Of a DNA stretch of 64,000 nucleotides, positions 1-10,398 are shown in pieces. Source of the DNA: Zygnema cylindricum. Taxonomy: Eukaryota > Streptophyta > Zygnematophyceae > Zygnematales > Zygnemataceae. The stretch is from the NCBI GenBank assembly GCA_037447655.1, contig JBBHKE010001626.1, positions 238,562 to 302,561 on the forward strand, given 5' to 3'. Position numbers and translations under genes: made by a program. The stretch's first letter is position 1, and each line of letters begins with the position of its first letter. The notes below the pieces were generated by a model. The model worked only from the letters and a program-made list of their open reading frames with translations, did no database searches and was not told the origin of the DNA.

Positions 1-437
1 TCCAGTGTCCTCTCCCCTCTCCCTCTCCCTCTCCCTCCCCCTCACCTTTGCCCTTGCCATCACCTTAGCCATCTCTCTTGCCCTTTCTATCTCCCTCTCC
101 GTACCCTCTCCCTCACCCTCGCCCTCGCCTTTGCCCTCTTCCACGCCCTCTCCCTCTCCCTCTCCTCTGACCTCTCTCTCTGCCATTCCATTGGCCTCTC
201 CCTTGCCATCGCCCTATCCCTTGCCCTCCCGTTTCCTATCACCCTCTCCCTTGCCCTCGCCCTCGCCCTCGTTCTCTCTCCCTCACTCTCCCTCCCCCTC
301 TCTCGCCCTCTCTCTTGCCCTCTCCCTCGCCCTCTCCCTCGCCCTCTCGTTCGCCCCCTCCCTTGCCTTTCCCTCACCCTCTCTCTCGGCTTCTCCCTCG
401 CCCTTACCCTCATCCTTGCCCTTGCCCTTGCCCTAAC
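1..437. repeat. CCCTCT/CCCTCG-type pyrimidine microsatellite
   Basis: Degenerate six-base repeat (CCCTCT, CCCTCG, CCCTTG variants) filling the left edge of the window. It is open for long stretches on both strands (Ser-Pro-Leu-rich on plus, Arg-Glu-rich on minus), but that follows from the repeat and does not indicate a protein. It stops exactly where homology to a retrotransposon DNA methyltransferase begins (about 438), and a second block of the same repeat follows that fragment at 1746-1850. Confidence 0.9.
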
Positions 438-1745
438 CTTCTCCATGCGCAATACCCTCAGTTGTTCCCTAAAACTGCATATTTACGCATGCATACTACT
501 TTACCTCAAGACATACGCATTCTTAGCAATCACCACTTACTGGTGTTTGAGCTGATTGATTTGGTTTTCGGCTGTTGGGAGTGCCAAGGCGAGTCTAGAG
601 CGGGAAAGGTCCCGGTTTGGCCGATCCTCGTTTAAAACTCTTTCTTTTAACTCTTTCGGGTCATACTTTTCTTACAGACTCTCGACTGGGCCGTTGGTTA
701 TATTCTCGAGAATGTGGCTGCACATAACGATCCGCGCCCTACGGTTTTGGCGGATTACAAGCGGATCGAGCAGCTTGTCGGACCACCTCTAATCATTGAT
801 GCTGCTCGCCACGGATCTCTAGCATATCGGGTTCGATCCAAATGGACGAACCTGATCGATATCGGCCGCCTTTGAGAGGCCAATCTAGCGGTCCGACCTC
901 CATCTATGGACATCCAGACTGCCCTACTACCTTTCCATTGCGTTCACCCATGTGTATAGACGGATTATCCTCCCAATTTCGGCATTAACGTGCCCGGACA
1001 ACGACTTAAGGTCTTTCCTACCTTAGTCGCCTATCCTAATTCTCATGCATATTCACACAATGGACCGGGCATGTTACGCAATAGTATTACCTGAGAGTTA
1101 GAGGAGCCAACAGCCATGGAAAGAGAGCTCTTTATGCATTTCACGCCAGGAACTACGGCCGCTATCAGCCTCACCGAGAGTCAGCGTTGCACATTGTTCG
1201 GTCGGGTCATGGACCCTTAGTCCTTGTCATTCGTTTTGGGACTTGGGCTGGCAACTGGTCGCTACTCGTAGAACCACACGTTGCAACCAGTTGGGGTGGG
1301 GAAATGACATATCATCTTCTCGTCATATTCCTTCCCGCACTTCTCTTGGTCTCCGAGGTAATCCATTCCAGTTTTTTCTTTTCCCTTATCGGATGCCGCC
1401 TCCGGAAATCACAATCTACGATTTCCTTAACCGCAGTCACATGTCCTGGGAGATTCCGGCCTATTTAGTCGTTCAGTTCGCTCCTTTTTCTTCCTCTCTG
1501 GTCCCACATTGGACAGCTACATACCCCACCCACAGGTGGCATTACTGGGTGAATTGCCTTCAACAGGCACCGGTGAAATATGAGTTGGGCAAATCTCTTT
1601 TTGTCGACAAGCAACTCGCATTTGCCCAGGCTATGGATGCCTTTACCATTAAGTGTCCTGAATCCCCGAAGTGGAAGTTCGATTCCAGTTTGACTCCAGT
1701 GGAACATGAACTACTGAGTGACACCGTTCTCCGTCATATCGATGC
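438..1745 (+). pseudogene. DNMT3-like cytosine methyltransferase plus pre-RT linker, Gypsy remnant (copy A)
   Basis: Broken-frame remnant recognised by alignment with the methyltransferase at 22.3-23.5 kb. In order: a YPQLFP segment before motif IV; motif IV read as CWECQG (Cys codon at 582-584, the usual Pro before it replaced by Glu); motif VI as YILENV (about 702-716); the motif VIII region as AYRVRSKWTNLI (about 830-865); a YPNSHAY block (about 1033-1053); and a C-terminal block with MERELF and QRCTLFGRVMD, ending in a stop near 1219. From about 1243 one open frame runs into a Gypsy-style linker ending KWKFDSSLTPVEHELLSD...HIDAFAFS, which corresponds to the segment just before reverse transcriptase in copy B. 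At least three frame changes are needed, so it is not functional. The motif I half and the RT itself are missing, replaced by CCCTCT-type repeats. The match to copy B is clear but diverged, so this is a separate old insertion. Confidence 0.82.
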
Positions 1746-1850
1746 CTTTGCTTTCTCCATCCTCGCTCTCTCTCTCTCCCTCTCCCACGCCCTCTCCCTC
1801 GCCCTCGCCCTCTCCCTCCCCCTCGCCCTCACCCTCTCCCTCTCCCTATG
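1746..1850. repeat. CCCTCT-type pyrimidine repeat (second block)
   Basis: Same repeat type as 1-437. It begins immediately after the AFAFS end of the Gypsy linker, so the methyltransferase fragment is bracketed by the two blocks. Confidence 0.88.
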
Positions 1851-3117
1851 TGAGCATCATCCAAATGAGCGCCCGAACAACCAAATATCTAGACGGCCGA
1901 TGGGATAGAATTGTACATAACATCTGAGTGCGCATAGTTACTAAAGTTCTGCATGGAGATAAGAAATAGTATATGATCATCCGATGCATTTTATGGACAC
2001 ACAGTATCATAAAATGCATTACTCCAAATAAAATACAGAAAAAGTCAAGGTGCAAAGTCCAACACCACCAATGATTTTGACGACAGTGTGATACATTACA
2101 GTTCTACAGTTTATCAAAAACTATGTTGTTGGTTTGCAAATCGAAGCGTGTGCGACCAAAAAATAATCAAAATCATTACAGTTCTTTTCCCAAGAATTTG
2201 AGCTTGTGAAAGCAATCAACCAGAACTTTGCCATACATATATAGTGACAGAGTCACACAACATGTACAAGATCTGGTTTTCATGATGGTTAATGGGCGAC
2301 TTTAGCAATGACAACATGATAATAACAATATGGTCGATAACATGTTCCCGGTCTCACTCCTGAGACTCCTTTAGTTGCAAGTTTTTGGAGGCCGGTTCCA
2401 TATGATTTGGATGTGGGAGTTTTCAAATCTGCTTCAGTCTGGATTTGGCTTTTCGATAGACCTATTGCATTTACAGCCAGACGGTTTGTTGATTTAACTT
2501 TTAGCGTTCGACTTCGTGTTCCTTTGTCCCATTCCTTTTATTTTTTTTTGTTCACGTTTCCTTTTAGTTTGTTGGTTACGCTTCGCTTTTCCTCATCCCC
2601 ATTATTTTGGTTTTCAATTTTCTCTGAACTTGGATTGATTAACAAACGTTTTACTTCTTATTAACACAATTGATTGAATGTTGTTGTTATAATTATTCTT
2701 CGTATATGGTCCTGAGATAAAAAGTACACAGGATTGACGACATGTAGTAAATGTGAATACCGAGGGACTATTTTTTTCTTATTCCCTAACTCTTTTGCCC
2801 ATGTTACACGCGCCTGATTCTGCTTCCAATACAATGTGAATTATGACAACGAGGAAAATCAAGTCTTAAGTCAAAAAATAAAACAAAACAAAAATGTTTA
2901 CTGTACCATATGCTCTACGACGTCAGACTGTGAAAAAAGTAACCCAATGTTGTTTCCGCATTTCAAAATTAACTGTTCCAACAAATTGTATTATTTACAT
3001 CGAAACCGTAACATATGTACAAAACGAGATATGATTCACCAGGATAAAAGAGTCAAAACATCTTACTTCTCCTGATTCATTCAAACCTTACGTTTGTTAA
3101 TGATTGGAATTTAGACG
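1851..3117. other. Intergenic, no gene recognised
   Basis: AT-rich sequence downstream (3') of the minus-strand pfkB kinase gene. Short open frames at 2407-2664 and 2836-3075 lack recognisable motifs or splice context. Part of it probably holds the 3' UTR of the kinase gene, but I cannot place a polyadenylation site with confidence. Confidence 0.55.
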
Positions 3118-6100
3118 TTAAGCTATATTTACGAAACAGTCCCGCTTAGTCTGTCCTAATCGTATTTGCTCCCATCCCTGCACATCTGCTTTTGTAATTA
3201 TTGGCACTCCTATTTGACTCACCGCAAGACTACCGAAATAATTTCCCATCAGTGTTGCCGAGTACAAATCGAGACCCTGACTTAGACCGGCCGCAAACGC
3301 TCCCAGGAACGTATCCCCGGCTCCAGTTGCGTCCACTTCTGTGCAGGGAAATGCGGCCACTTGAAAATCACCATTGCTGCCCTCCCTCGCCCAACAAAAG
3401 CCCCAAAAAAGGTAAAGGTAAAGGTAAAGGCAAAGGTAAAGATAAAGGCAAAGGCAAAGGTAAAGGTAAACGAAAAGGAAAAGGTAAACGAAAAGGAAAA
3501 AGTGAAGGTAAAGGTAAGGTAAAGTTTGATTAAACTTTGGTGTTTTGATTTTCGCTTTTTGTAGGCTTTCTTCGCACTTTTAGCTTACCCAAAATAGCAC
3601 CAAAGAACCATTTGACCATGAGAGAAAATGCTTTGCAAACGACGATTGGGAAAAAGCACCCTAGGCAAGGACTATACTCATAAAAAACAAATATCTCAGC
3701 GGAAACAGCAACAAGAACAGCAACATCATGGGTTATCGGCCAAAGAAAAAAGCAGCAAACACCTTTTGCTTCAATCCTTGTCAATAATGTTTGGAAAATT
3801 CCCACACTGAACTTTTATATTAACGGCGACACAGCACACATATAATAAAAACTATTATCTAAAAAACGATTATCACACACACACACAAAGTATTTTATAC
3901 GGTTAAAAGAGATCTTAAACATGCCAACATAATCAACCAAGGATGAAGGTATCCTCACCGTGTAAAAACTGTACAACCAGAAGGTCCATCGGTAACAATG
4001 ACTGCCTTGCAAATCTGGGCACATCTCTCCGGATCAAAATATTCCGCTTCACACCTGGAAGCCTTAAGGTATGATACAAGAGGAAGCAGATTAAAAAACG
4101 GTGTATGCTCCATCTTCTGCAGCTTAACCTCTCCCGTGCATGGGTTTATCACACGGATCAGAGCCTGAAATTAAATTATCCACCAGCCGGGAACTGAGTC
4201 AGAGAGCTGGATATCTTTCTTCTTCTCTTTCCTCTCTCTCTATATCATTCTCTCTCTTTCTCTTTCCCTCTCTTTCTCAATGTAGGCTATGCTGTTTCAG
4301 ATGCCTGTTCAGCTGTCCTGCTTGGCTGGAAGGTGTTATTGCATTTGGTCCAACCGGAATGTCGTGTACCACAACTTTCTTGTTATGTACTCATTCTAAA
4401 ACATTATTCCGTGCCAAAAAATCTCAGCAAGAAAGACCTGGAAGCATAGGATATGCCATCGGATATACTCAACGCCAAACATCACCTTCTATGCATTATT
4501 TCCTTGTTAACATACGAAAGCAACTTGCGTATATATGCTCATTCATATCCCAAGATCAGCAAACACGGCTGACTTCAGCCAATTGGGACCACTCACCTGC
4601 AAATCTACTACAGTGCAACTGGAAATTTGAGCTAGACGTTTCAAAGTGGACGGAAGAATTTCCCCAGCGACCCCAACCACGAGCCCAATGTCAAATACTT
4701 GGCCTTCACCAAACTCCAAGTCGTTGGAGTCAATTGAGCTGCAAATGTTTCCTGCTCTCAGCAACCGTTTGCCGTCTGCAAACCCGGCATCCCCAGCCTC
4801 GTCTTACCTTAGGGAAAAAGCAAACTGCGCTACAACGCCCATAGCTATTAGAGTTAATCACTCTAACTCCAGGTAGTGTTTTTTAAACCAGAAATCATAT
4901 AACAGTGTTAACAAAAATATTTAGCTAAGTGGCCCATAATGAGCCACGTTTTCAAACATAATTTAGTGTAGCTAATTCTAATGAAGTGTTGACGTTAATA
5001 TTTCACTAACTCTAATAGCAACGGGCGGTCTACTGATGTCATGTGTATTTCAAGGGATACACTAAATTACCAGTAGGTGTAAACCTGGTTCACTGAGTTT
5101 ATCCTGGCAATGCAAGTATTGTGGCTTTAGTTTGTGTCAGATGTCCCGACAAGGTAAAGTTACCAGCTAATGTGTCCCCTGACACGAAAGAATACATTAT
5201 GCCACTGCGCAGATTGTTAATAGACCTGTTGGGAGGAGAGGAACATCCAGTGAAAACAATAGAGCCAGGAAAACTACAGCAGTTCGGACATAATTTTTCT
5301 TCCATTGAACCGTGAGTAAATTGGCATGTTCATGTTTCGACGAAAATAATTTCGACAGAACGAGACGAAAGAGAAGAACAACGGCAAGCTGTCAATGCCA
5401 TTTCGGACTGGCTCTTCGCTTACGAAAAAGACGCTGCATTTAGAGTAAAGAAATCTCAACGTGGGATTAATATTCGGGTTATTGATTCTAATTCAGTTCC
5501 AAATGACGTGCCTGATTCTGAACCGGTAATAGAACTAGAGATAAGAAAAAAACAATTAATACCGTTGATACTATTTCCGGTTCAAGGGGTAAAATTTAGG
5601 GGCACCAACTGCGGGGAGCGGGAGGGGGAAATTGAAACTGAAGGTTTCTTGAATAAAAAATGAAAGAGTGAGCCGAACAAAAATAAAATCACAATCAAAA
5701 CAAATTGGAAAAATTCTTCATATCGAAAATGCGCATAGCATATATTTTGTCGTTTTCAAGCCAGCGAACGGAAGGTGAATCAAAATGTAAAACGGAAATT
5801 CACAACGAAAATTGGACGACTGTGTTGTAACACACAACAAAGTACTCTAACGCCACATTTTGACACAACAAGAATTAAGACCTGACCTTATGTCTTTTGG
5901 CAATACTAACATGTTCCACCTTCCTAATTAGCCACAATCATTTCTATTTTAGTGAAAGACTACCGACTTATTGACAAAAACTGGCAAATATGTCATCATG
6001 AATAAAACCGATCAGCCTTCCAGACAAATTGTACGGACGCTTTCATGACAGATGACGTCAGCAATGCAAGCAATCATCTTGATCTCAAGCACATTCTTTC

Positions 6101-6485
6101 ACACTGTGTTTTGTAAAATCATACCTCTCTTCCAATGGGCAAAAAACTCAGTTGTGGCATTCTCTTGTAACACGATTGGTGGATAAACTACATCTGAGGA
6201 ATACTTAAAATCAGAGCCGACTTTAGAAACGACAAAAGGTTGCAATTCTAAAAGTTTAAGCAAGGGAGCAATAAAGGCTGCGGAGCCTCCGAGAGTCTCC
6301 ACACGCTTTCCGTCAAACCAAGAAAGACTATCATGGCAGTAATGGCCGACAATAACAACTTGTTTACAACGCTTTTCTAACGACTTTTCTGAATGTCTTT
6401 TTGGAGGGAGAAATAAGGTCTCATCTACAGAAACTTGGGGACTTTCCAATAAACTAGTAGTCACGGACATTGAGATTAAATGCAC
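3118..6485 (-). CDS. pfkB-family sugar kinase, myo-inositol 3-kinase-like (4 exons)
   Basis: Exons on the minus strand: 6125-6485, 4597-4775, 3959-4164, 3118-3385; stop at 3118-3120. The introns follow GT-AG (donors GTATGA, GTGAGT, GTGAGG) and the phases agree, giving 1014 bp, i.e. 337 codons plus stop. The N-terminal half has VVIVGHYCHD (res. 43-52), then LGGSAAF (65-71), the substrate-side Gly-rich strand of pfkB kinases, then VVSKVGSDFKY. Exon 2 gives FDIGLVVGVAGEILPSTL, exon 3 LIRVINPCTGEVKLQ and SYLKASRCEAE, exon 4 the PfkB signature DATGAGDTFLGAF with the catalytic base Asp273. The order and wording fit plant myo-inositol kinase-like proteins (about 350 aa), which phosphorylate myo-inositol with ATP in the phytate route; substrate is inferred from family only. 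Met6 is an alternative start. No stop or frameshift is needed. Intron 1 carries a MITE and a possible plus-strand gene; intron 3 carries an AAAGGT repeat. Confidence 0.88.
3397..3532. repeat. AAAGGT/AAAGGC hexanucleotide repeat
   Basis: About twenty degenerate AAAGG(T/C) units, drifting to CGAAAAGGAAAAGGT toward the right. It lies in intron 3 of the pfkB kinase gene, just upstream (in gene direction) of the exon 4 acceptor. Its Lys-Gly-rich plus-strand frame is a by-product of the repeat. Confidence 0.9.
4205..4286. repeat. CT-rich simple sequence in kinase intron 2
   Basis: TCTTTC/TCTCTC-rich stretch close to the acceptor of exon 3 (gene direction minus). It reads purine-rich on the coding strand, so it is not a polypyrimidine tract for this gene. 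Confidence 0.7.
4830..5033. mobile_element. MITE, CTACAC..GTTATTAGAGTTAA family (copy 1)
   Basis: About 200 bp bounded by inverted repeats: the left end reads CTACAACGCCCATAGCTATT and the right end, on the other strand, has GACCGCCCGTTGCTATTAGA. Non-coding. It sits in intron 1 of the pfkB kinase gene. The same terminal sequence is found near 7.28, 41.99, 47.17, 48.58 and 62.04 kb. Confidence 0.75.
5100..5662 (+). CDS. Possible unknown gene nested in kinase intron 1 (two open segments)
   Basis: Segment A is open up to 5311 and contains VRCPDKVKLPAN, IMPLRRLLIDLLGGEE and KLQQFGHNFSSIEP, ending at a good GTGAGT donor. Segment B starts after a CGACAG acceptor at 5358 and is open to a TGA at 5660-5662, with QAVNAISDWLFAYEKDAAF and GINIRVIDSNSVPNDV. 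The residue mix is protein-like and not low complexity. I do not recognise it. The simplest A-B splice does not keep both open frames in register, so it may be a relic, an unspliced fragment or chance. No initiation codon is chosen. It is antisense to, and wholly inside, intron 1 of the pfkB kinase gene. Confidence 0.3.
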
Positions 6486-6699
6486 ACTTAATTACCTCCT
6501 ACTTAATTACTTAATCTTCGTAACATAAAATGAAAATGGATGAATTTGAAAAGAAATTGCCATAACCGCTCTTAGGCAGAAGCTTAGCACGGAGCAGGCT
6601 ATTCGAAACCATGGAGGAGGTACAAAGTGGACGGATTTTACTATGTTGTGTATCGTACCAAAATGTGAACGATATGGTTTCAAAACAATAACCGTACAG

Positions 6700-7164
6700 C
6701 AGAAGTCGCAAAAGTCAAAAAATTTGATAACCGAAACCGACCGTCTTTTTTTTTCAAAATCTGAGTACCCGACGACCCACCGGGTTATGTCACGCTCCAA
6801 AATTGTTAACTGTTACCCGAAACGAGTTTACGAAAAAAAAAAGTTAACCGAAACTCGATTTCTCGCGACTAACGGTACCCGCCCGTACCCGAATAAGTAC
6901 AAAATTAGTGGTGTATCTCCCTTATACCTTCCACGATACCAAGAGTACAAAGTAAAATAATGTTGGATAGTATTGATAGTACAAAACCTTCATTTTTTTT
7001 CGTTTTTTGCTTACCAGACCGTAATCGATTTTTTTTTCTTTTCGTGAATCACCCGCCCGAATCCGCCCGACCCCCCAAATTTGGCAACCGAATCCGTTCC
7101 AGATCCGACGCGGGCGGTCGGTTAACGGTCAGTTACGGTTTCGGTTGACAGTTTGCGACCTCTG
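6700..7164 (+). mobile_element. hAT-like MITE, copy 1 (8-bp TSD CCGTACAG)
   Basis: 465 bp non-coding element starting CAGAAGTCGCAAA and ending TTTGCGACCTCTG, so 13-bp terminal inverted repeats of the CAG-start hAT type. It is flanked by a perfect 8-bp direct repeat CCGTACAG (6692-6699 and 7165-7172), the duplication length expected for hAT transposases. The interior is rich in CCGAAACCG, CGGGTA and poly-T segments. It carries no transposase, so it must move in trans. Confidence 0.85.
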
Positions 7165-7277
7165 CCGTACAGTAATTGAATATCGATAATGACCGATATT
7201 TATGAATTCAGAATAGATCATTCGATAATTGATACTAGATTGTCTCACACGGTTTCATGCGAAACAAGTTCCGAACA

Positions 7278-7500
7278 GTACATCGTGAATCGTTATTAGT
7301 GTTAATATTATACTCGCCACTTAAAACATCTTTTTTCCGTACACACGTGTCCGATTTTTAGATGGAGACCACCAATCGAAAGGTGAGAATCTTGCATTTT
7401 AATCGCAACCATTAGATCAATAATCCGAGAAACGTGTACGAAGAAAAGATGTTTTGAGTGGCAAAAAAAAAAATAACACTAATAACGATACACGATGTAC
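7278..7500. mobile_element. Foldback MITE between the two hAT MITEs
   Basis: Two ~75-bp inverted arms (about 7278-7352 and 7426-7500) share GTACATCGTG, ATCGTTATTAGTGTTA, CCACTTAAAACATCTTTT-like blocks and CGTACAC ends, separated by a ~70-bp loop. The ATCGTTATTAGTGTTA core relates it to the MITE family at 4830. Confidence 0.75.
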
Positions 7501-7582
7501 AATAAGCATATCAAATGAGAATATTCAAAATGAATAAAAAATGGACTCACATCCGACATCATTAAAAAAAAAGTCTTTGTAG

Positions 7583-8048
7583 CAGAGGTCGCAAACGATT
7601 AACCGAAACCGAATCCGACCGTTAACCGACCACCCGCATCAGATCCGAAACAGATTCGGGTGCCAAATTTGGGGGGCCGGGCCGATTCGGGCGGTTGATT
7701 CACAGAAAAAAAAAATAGAAATCAGTTACGGTCGAGTAAGCAAAAAACGAAAATAATTGAAAGATTTGGACTGTCGATACTATCCAGCATTATGGTACTT
7801 TGTACTCTTGGTATTGTGGAAGGTATAAGGGAAATGTACCATTAATTTTGTACATATTCGGGTACGGGCGGGTACGGGTAGTCGTGAGAAATCGAGTTTC
7901 CGTTAACTTTTATTTTCGTAAACGCGTTTCGGGTAACGGGTAACAATTTAATAGCATGACATAACCCGGTCAGGCGTCGGGCAGTCAAATTTTGAAAAAA
8001 AAAACGACCGGTTTCTGTTATGTAAAATTTTGACTTTTGCGACCTCTG
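7583..8048 (-). mobile_element. hAT-like MITE, copy 2, inverted (8-bp TSD)
   Basis: 466 bp, opposite orientation to the copy at 6700 and clearly homologous along its length. Starts CAGAGGTCGCAAA and ends TTTGCGACCTCTG. Flanked by CTTTGTAG (7575-7582) and CTTTGTAA (8049-8056), an 8-bp duplication with one mismatch. The right end and its flank recur at 30959/30960, where the same insertion is shared by the second copy of the duplicated segment. Confidence 0.85.
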
Positions 8049-8262
8049 CTTTGTAATTTCTGCTGACTGTTTCGATAATATACCTCAATTGGTAAACACT
8101 TTTTCAACAGTTTCCTAATGTCTAAGAATCTCATCCCCGTCGCTTTCTTCAGCGAAGGCTTCGACCTTCGTGAATCCTATTCACACGATTGCTCAGCTTC
8201 AGCCTTCAAATTGTTTGAAGGGAAGAAAATGCTTTGAGTGAAATCATTGAAATTTCCTGAAA

Positions 8263-8394
8263 ATGCCCGCCATTAGTATTTTGACGAATTTGGAAGAGGA
8301 GAGAGAGGCGACATTTGCATACGAAGATTTGAAGAAAGCTTTAACATTGGATTTGAAGAGACCTTTAAGCAGTGTGAGAGAAGCTTTTGAAAGG
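8263..8394 (+). CDS. First-exon-like fragment of an unrecognised duplicated gene
   Basis: ATG at 8263 opens a 44-codon frame beginning MPAISILTNLEEEREATF and containing KKALTLDLKRPLSSVREAF, ending at a strong GTAAGT donor. The paralogue at 31174 keeps most residues but has lost the donor and runs into a stop. A second block (about 8455-8522, CGFYDAESEEATGDILPFVK then GTGAGT) looks like the next exon, but its phase does not join cleanly. I recognise no domain. Confidence 0.35.
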
Positions 8395-10398
8395 TAAGTA
8401 GTTAGCCTTTCCGTCATTCCTGGAATATTCATAAGGCTTTTTCATGGTTTTTAGGGTCATTCTGTGGTTTTTACGATGCTGAGAGTGAAGAGGCTACTGG
8501 AGATATCTTACCATTCGTGAAGGTGAGTAGGTTTTCTTGTCTAAAAAAGGAAATGAATGGATAAAAAATCCTCGCAATGCTTAGTTAGACTTTTGAAAGA
8601 GGACAATCCATCCAGCGTTTAAAGGATGCAAGGTTTAGACGTAAAATGGGCGTTTAAACACATTTTTTTCTCGTTTTTTTCTGTTTTAAGTGTGCTTTCT
8701 CGTTTTTCCCATTTTATTATCCGTACCATAGATACATTATGGACAGATTAATAATGTGTGAATGTATTTCTAAGAAATTATACGAGAAAACAAAAATGAA
8801 AAGGATTTTTTTTTTCCCCATTAATTTCCCAAGAGATCTTTCATTTGAAGTAAAATTAGTTATGTATTTTTCTTTTTTCTTGAAATTAGAATTCCTAAAA
8901 AAAAAACAAAAACGAAGGTTAAGATAGTCTAGACGATGGTTGCAATGTTTAAACGAGTTTTTGTCGTTTAAAGTTTTGGTGTTAGGCGTTTAAACTCTAC
9001 ACTGGTCCCAGTTCTTGTCTTTTAGTGTTGGTACTTGTGGTTTTGTCTGAAGGGGAGCGACTTCGGTCCTTGAGATATAGCAGCCTTGGTGAAGCTCTCT
9101 TTGCGTTATTGGTTTTGTTGTTCATGCCAAAGCGACTCTATTTCCTTAAGCCACAACTTGTATTGTTATTAGTGTCAGGGATACTATTTGTGCCTCTAAA
9201 TTTTACCCCTTGGACCTTATATAGTGTCAAAGACGCTAGTTTTTTTTTCATACTGCTAATTGTCATTTGGAACAGAATTAGATTTAATAATACTAAGATG
9301 AACTCCGCTGTAGTAATTCCTTCTCACCAATAAAGATATATGGTGGACTTTATTCATATTTTGCAGCTATAATGGTTTGACACAAGCCTGAAAGGAGACG
9401 GCTTGCCCTTTTGATTAGAGTACTGAGTTGTTTAACTTTGTAAACAAATCATTAAAAAGTTCGCATTTTTTTAGTATCGTTGGCTTTGTGTTCCATGTTT
9501 TGCGATTGTGACAAGGCTAGTCTAGGTCACAATAGCGACAATATCTCACTCGCTAAAGGGGGTAAAAGTTTGATGAGACAGTTTGGCTCCTGTTGTTAGG
9601 CTCAAGTTAGAACGGGGAGGGATCGCTGGTTAGAGTAATTTTTGATACAGTAAGGCAGGTTGCTTTGATGACTTGTGGCAGAGAGGGGCAATAGAAGCTC
9701 GTTAACTAGCTAGTTAAGATTCGTTGTTAAAACCCTAAAGTTCGTTAGTAAGTTCGTAAAAATGCTTTTTGGTGGAACAACAAGTAACTGCCCTACCATT
9801 TCTAGTCAGAGTGGGACCCAAAGGTGCTTGACTATACTGGTGAAATAAGCTTTTCTCCTTTGTTGGCTGAGAAGTGGGAGGCTTGGGCAGATACTGTCCA
9901 CACTCGCAGTTTATCTTTTATGGCTCAGACCGAACGTCTTGTTGAAACCTTCTTAAACAAAGAGTGATAGGGGAGATGGCAGGTGAGCATCTTGTTCAGA
10001 ATGCACAACTTCTGCTGCAAGATGAGCAAGAGAAGTGAAGCGATTTCAAGTTGCAAATGGCAGAGAAGGAAAAAGAAAAAATGGAAAAAGAAGAGGCGAA
10101 AAAGAAGAGGCGAGAAAGTTGTGGGAGACGGTGTAGCAAGCTCAAAGGCTTCTCGACGCTGCGAAAACTCAAAAACATAAGGCATCTGGTGCGGGAGATG
10201 AAGGTGGACAGGTTAAACAACGGAATATAGAAATAGTCAATCATGTGATTGGGGAAGATGTAGCGAAAAGTGTTAAAGGGAAAGAGGTCTATGTATCAAA
10301 CGAAGTAGAGGAGGCCACTTCGTTACGATAAAAAAAGAAGATTCTAAATGAATGTGCTCTTTAATAGGACAAAGGAATAGAAAAAATGAGGATACAAA

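Noticed and set aside
5-452. Overlapping open frames of 121-143 codons on both strands at the left edge
   Set aside because: They are translations of a CCCTCT-type microsatellite; composition is Ser/Pro/Leu or Arg/Glu only.
9025-9333. Hydrophobic Leu/Val-rich frame (102 codons), conserved in the second copy at 31905-32135
   Set aside because: Conservation follows from the segmental duplication; the frame shifts and stops early in copy 2 and has no splice or start context, so a membrane-protein call is not supported.
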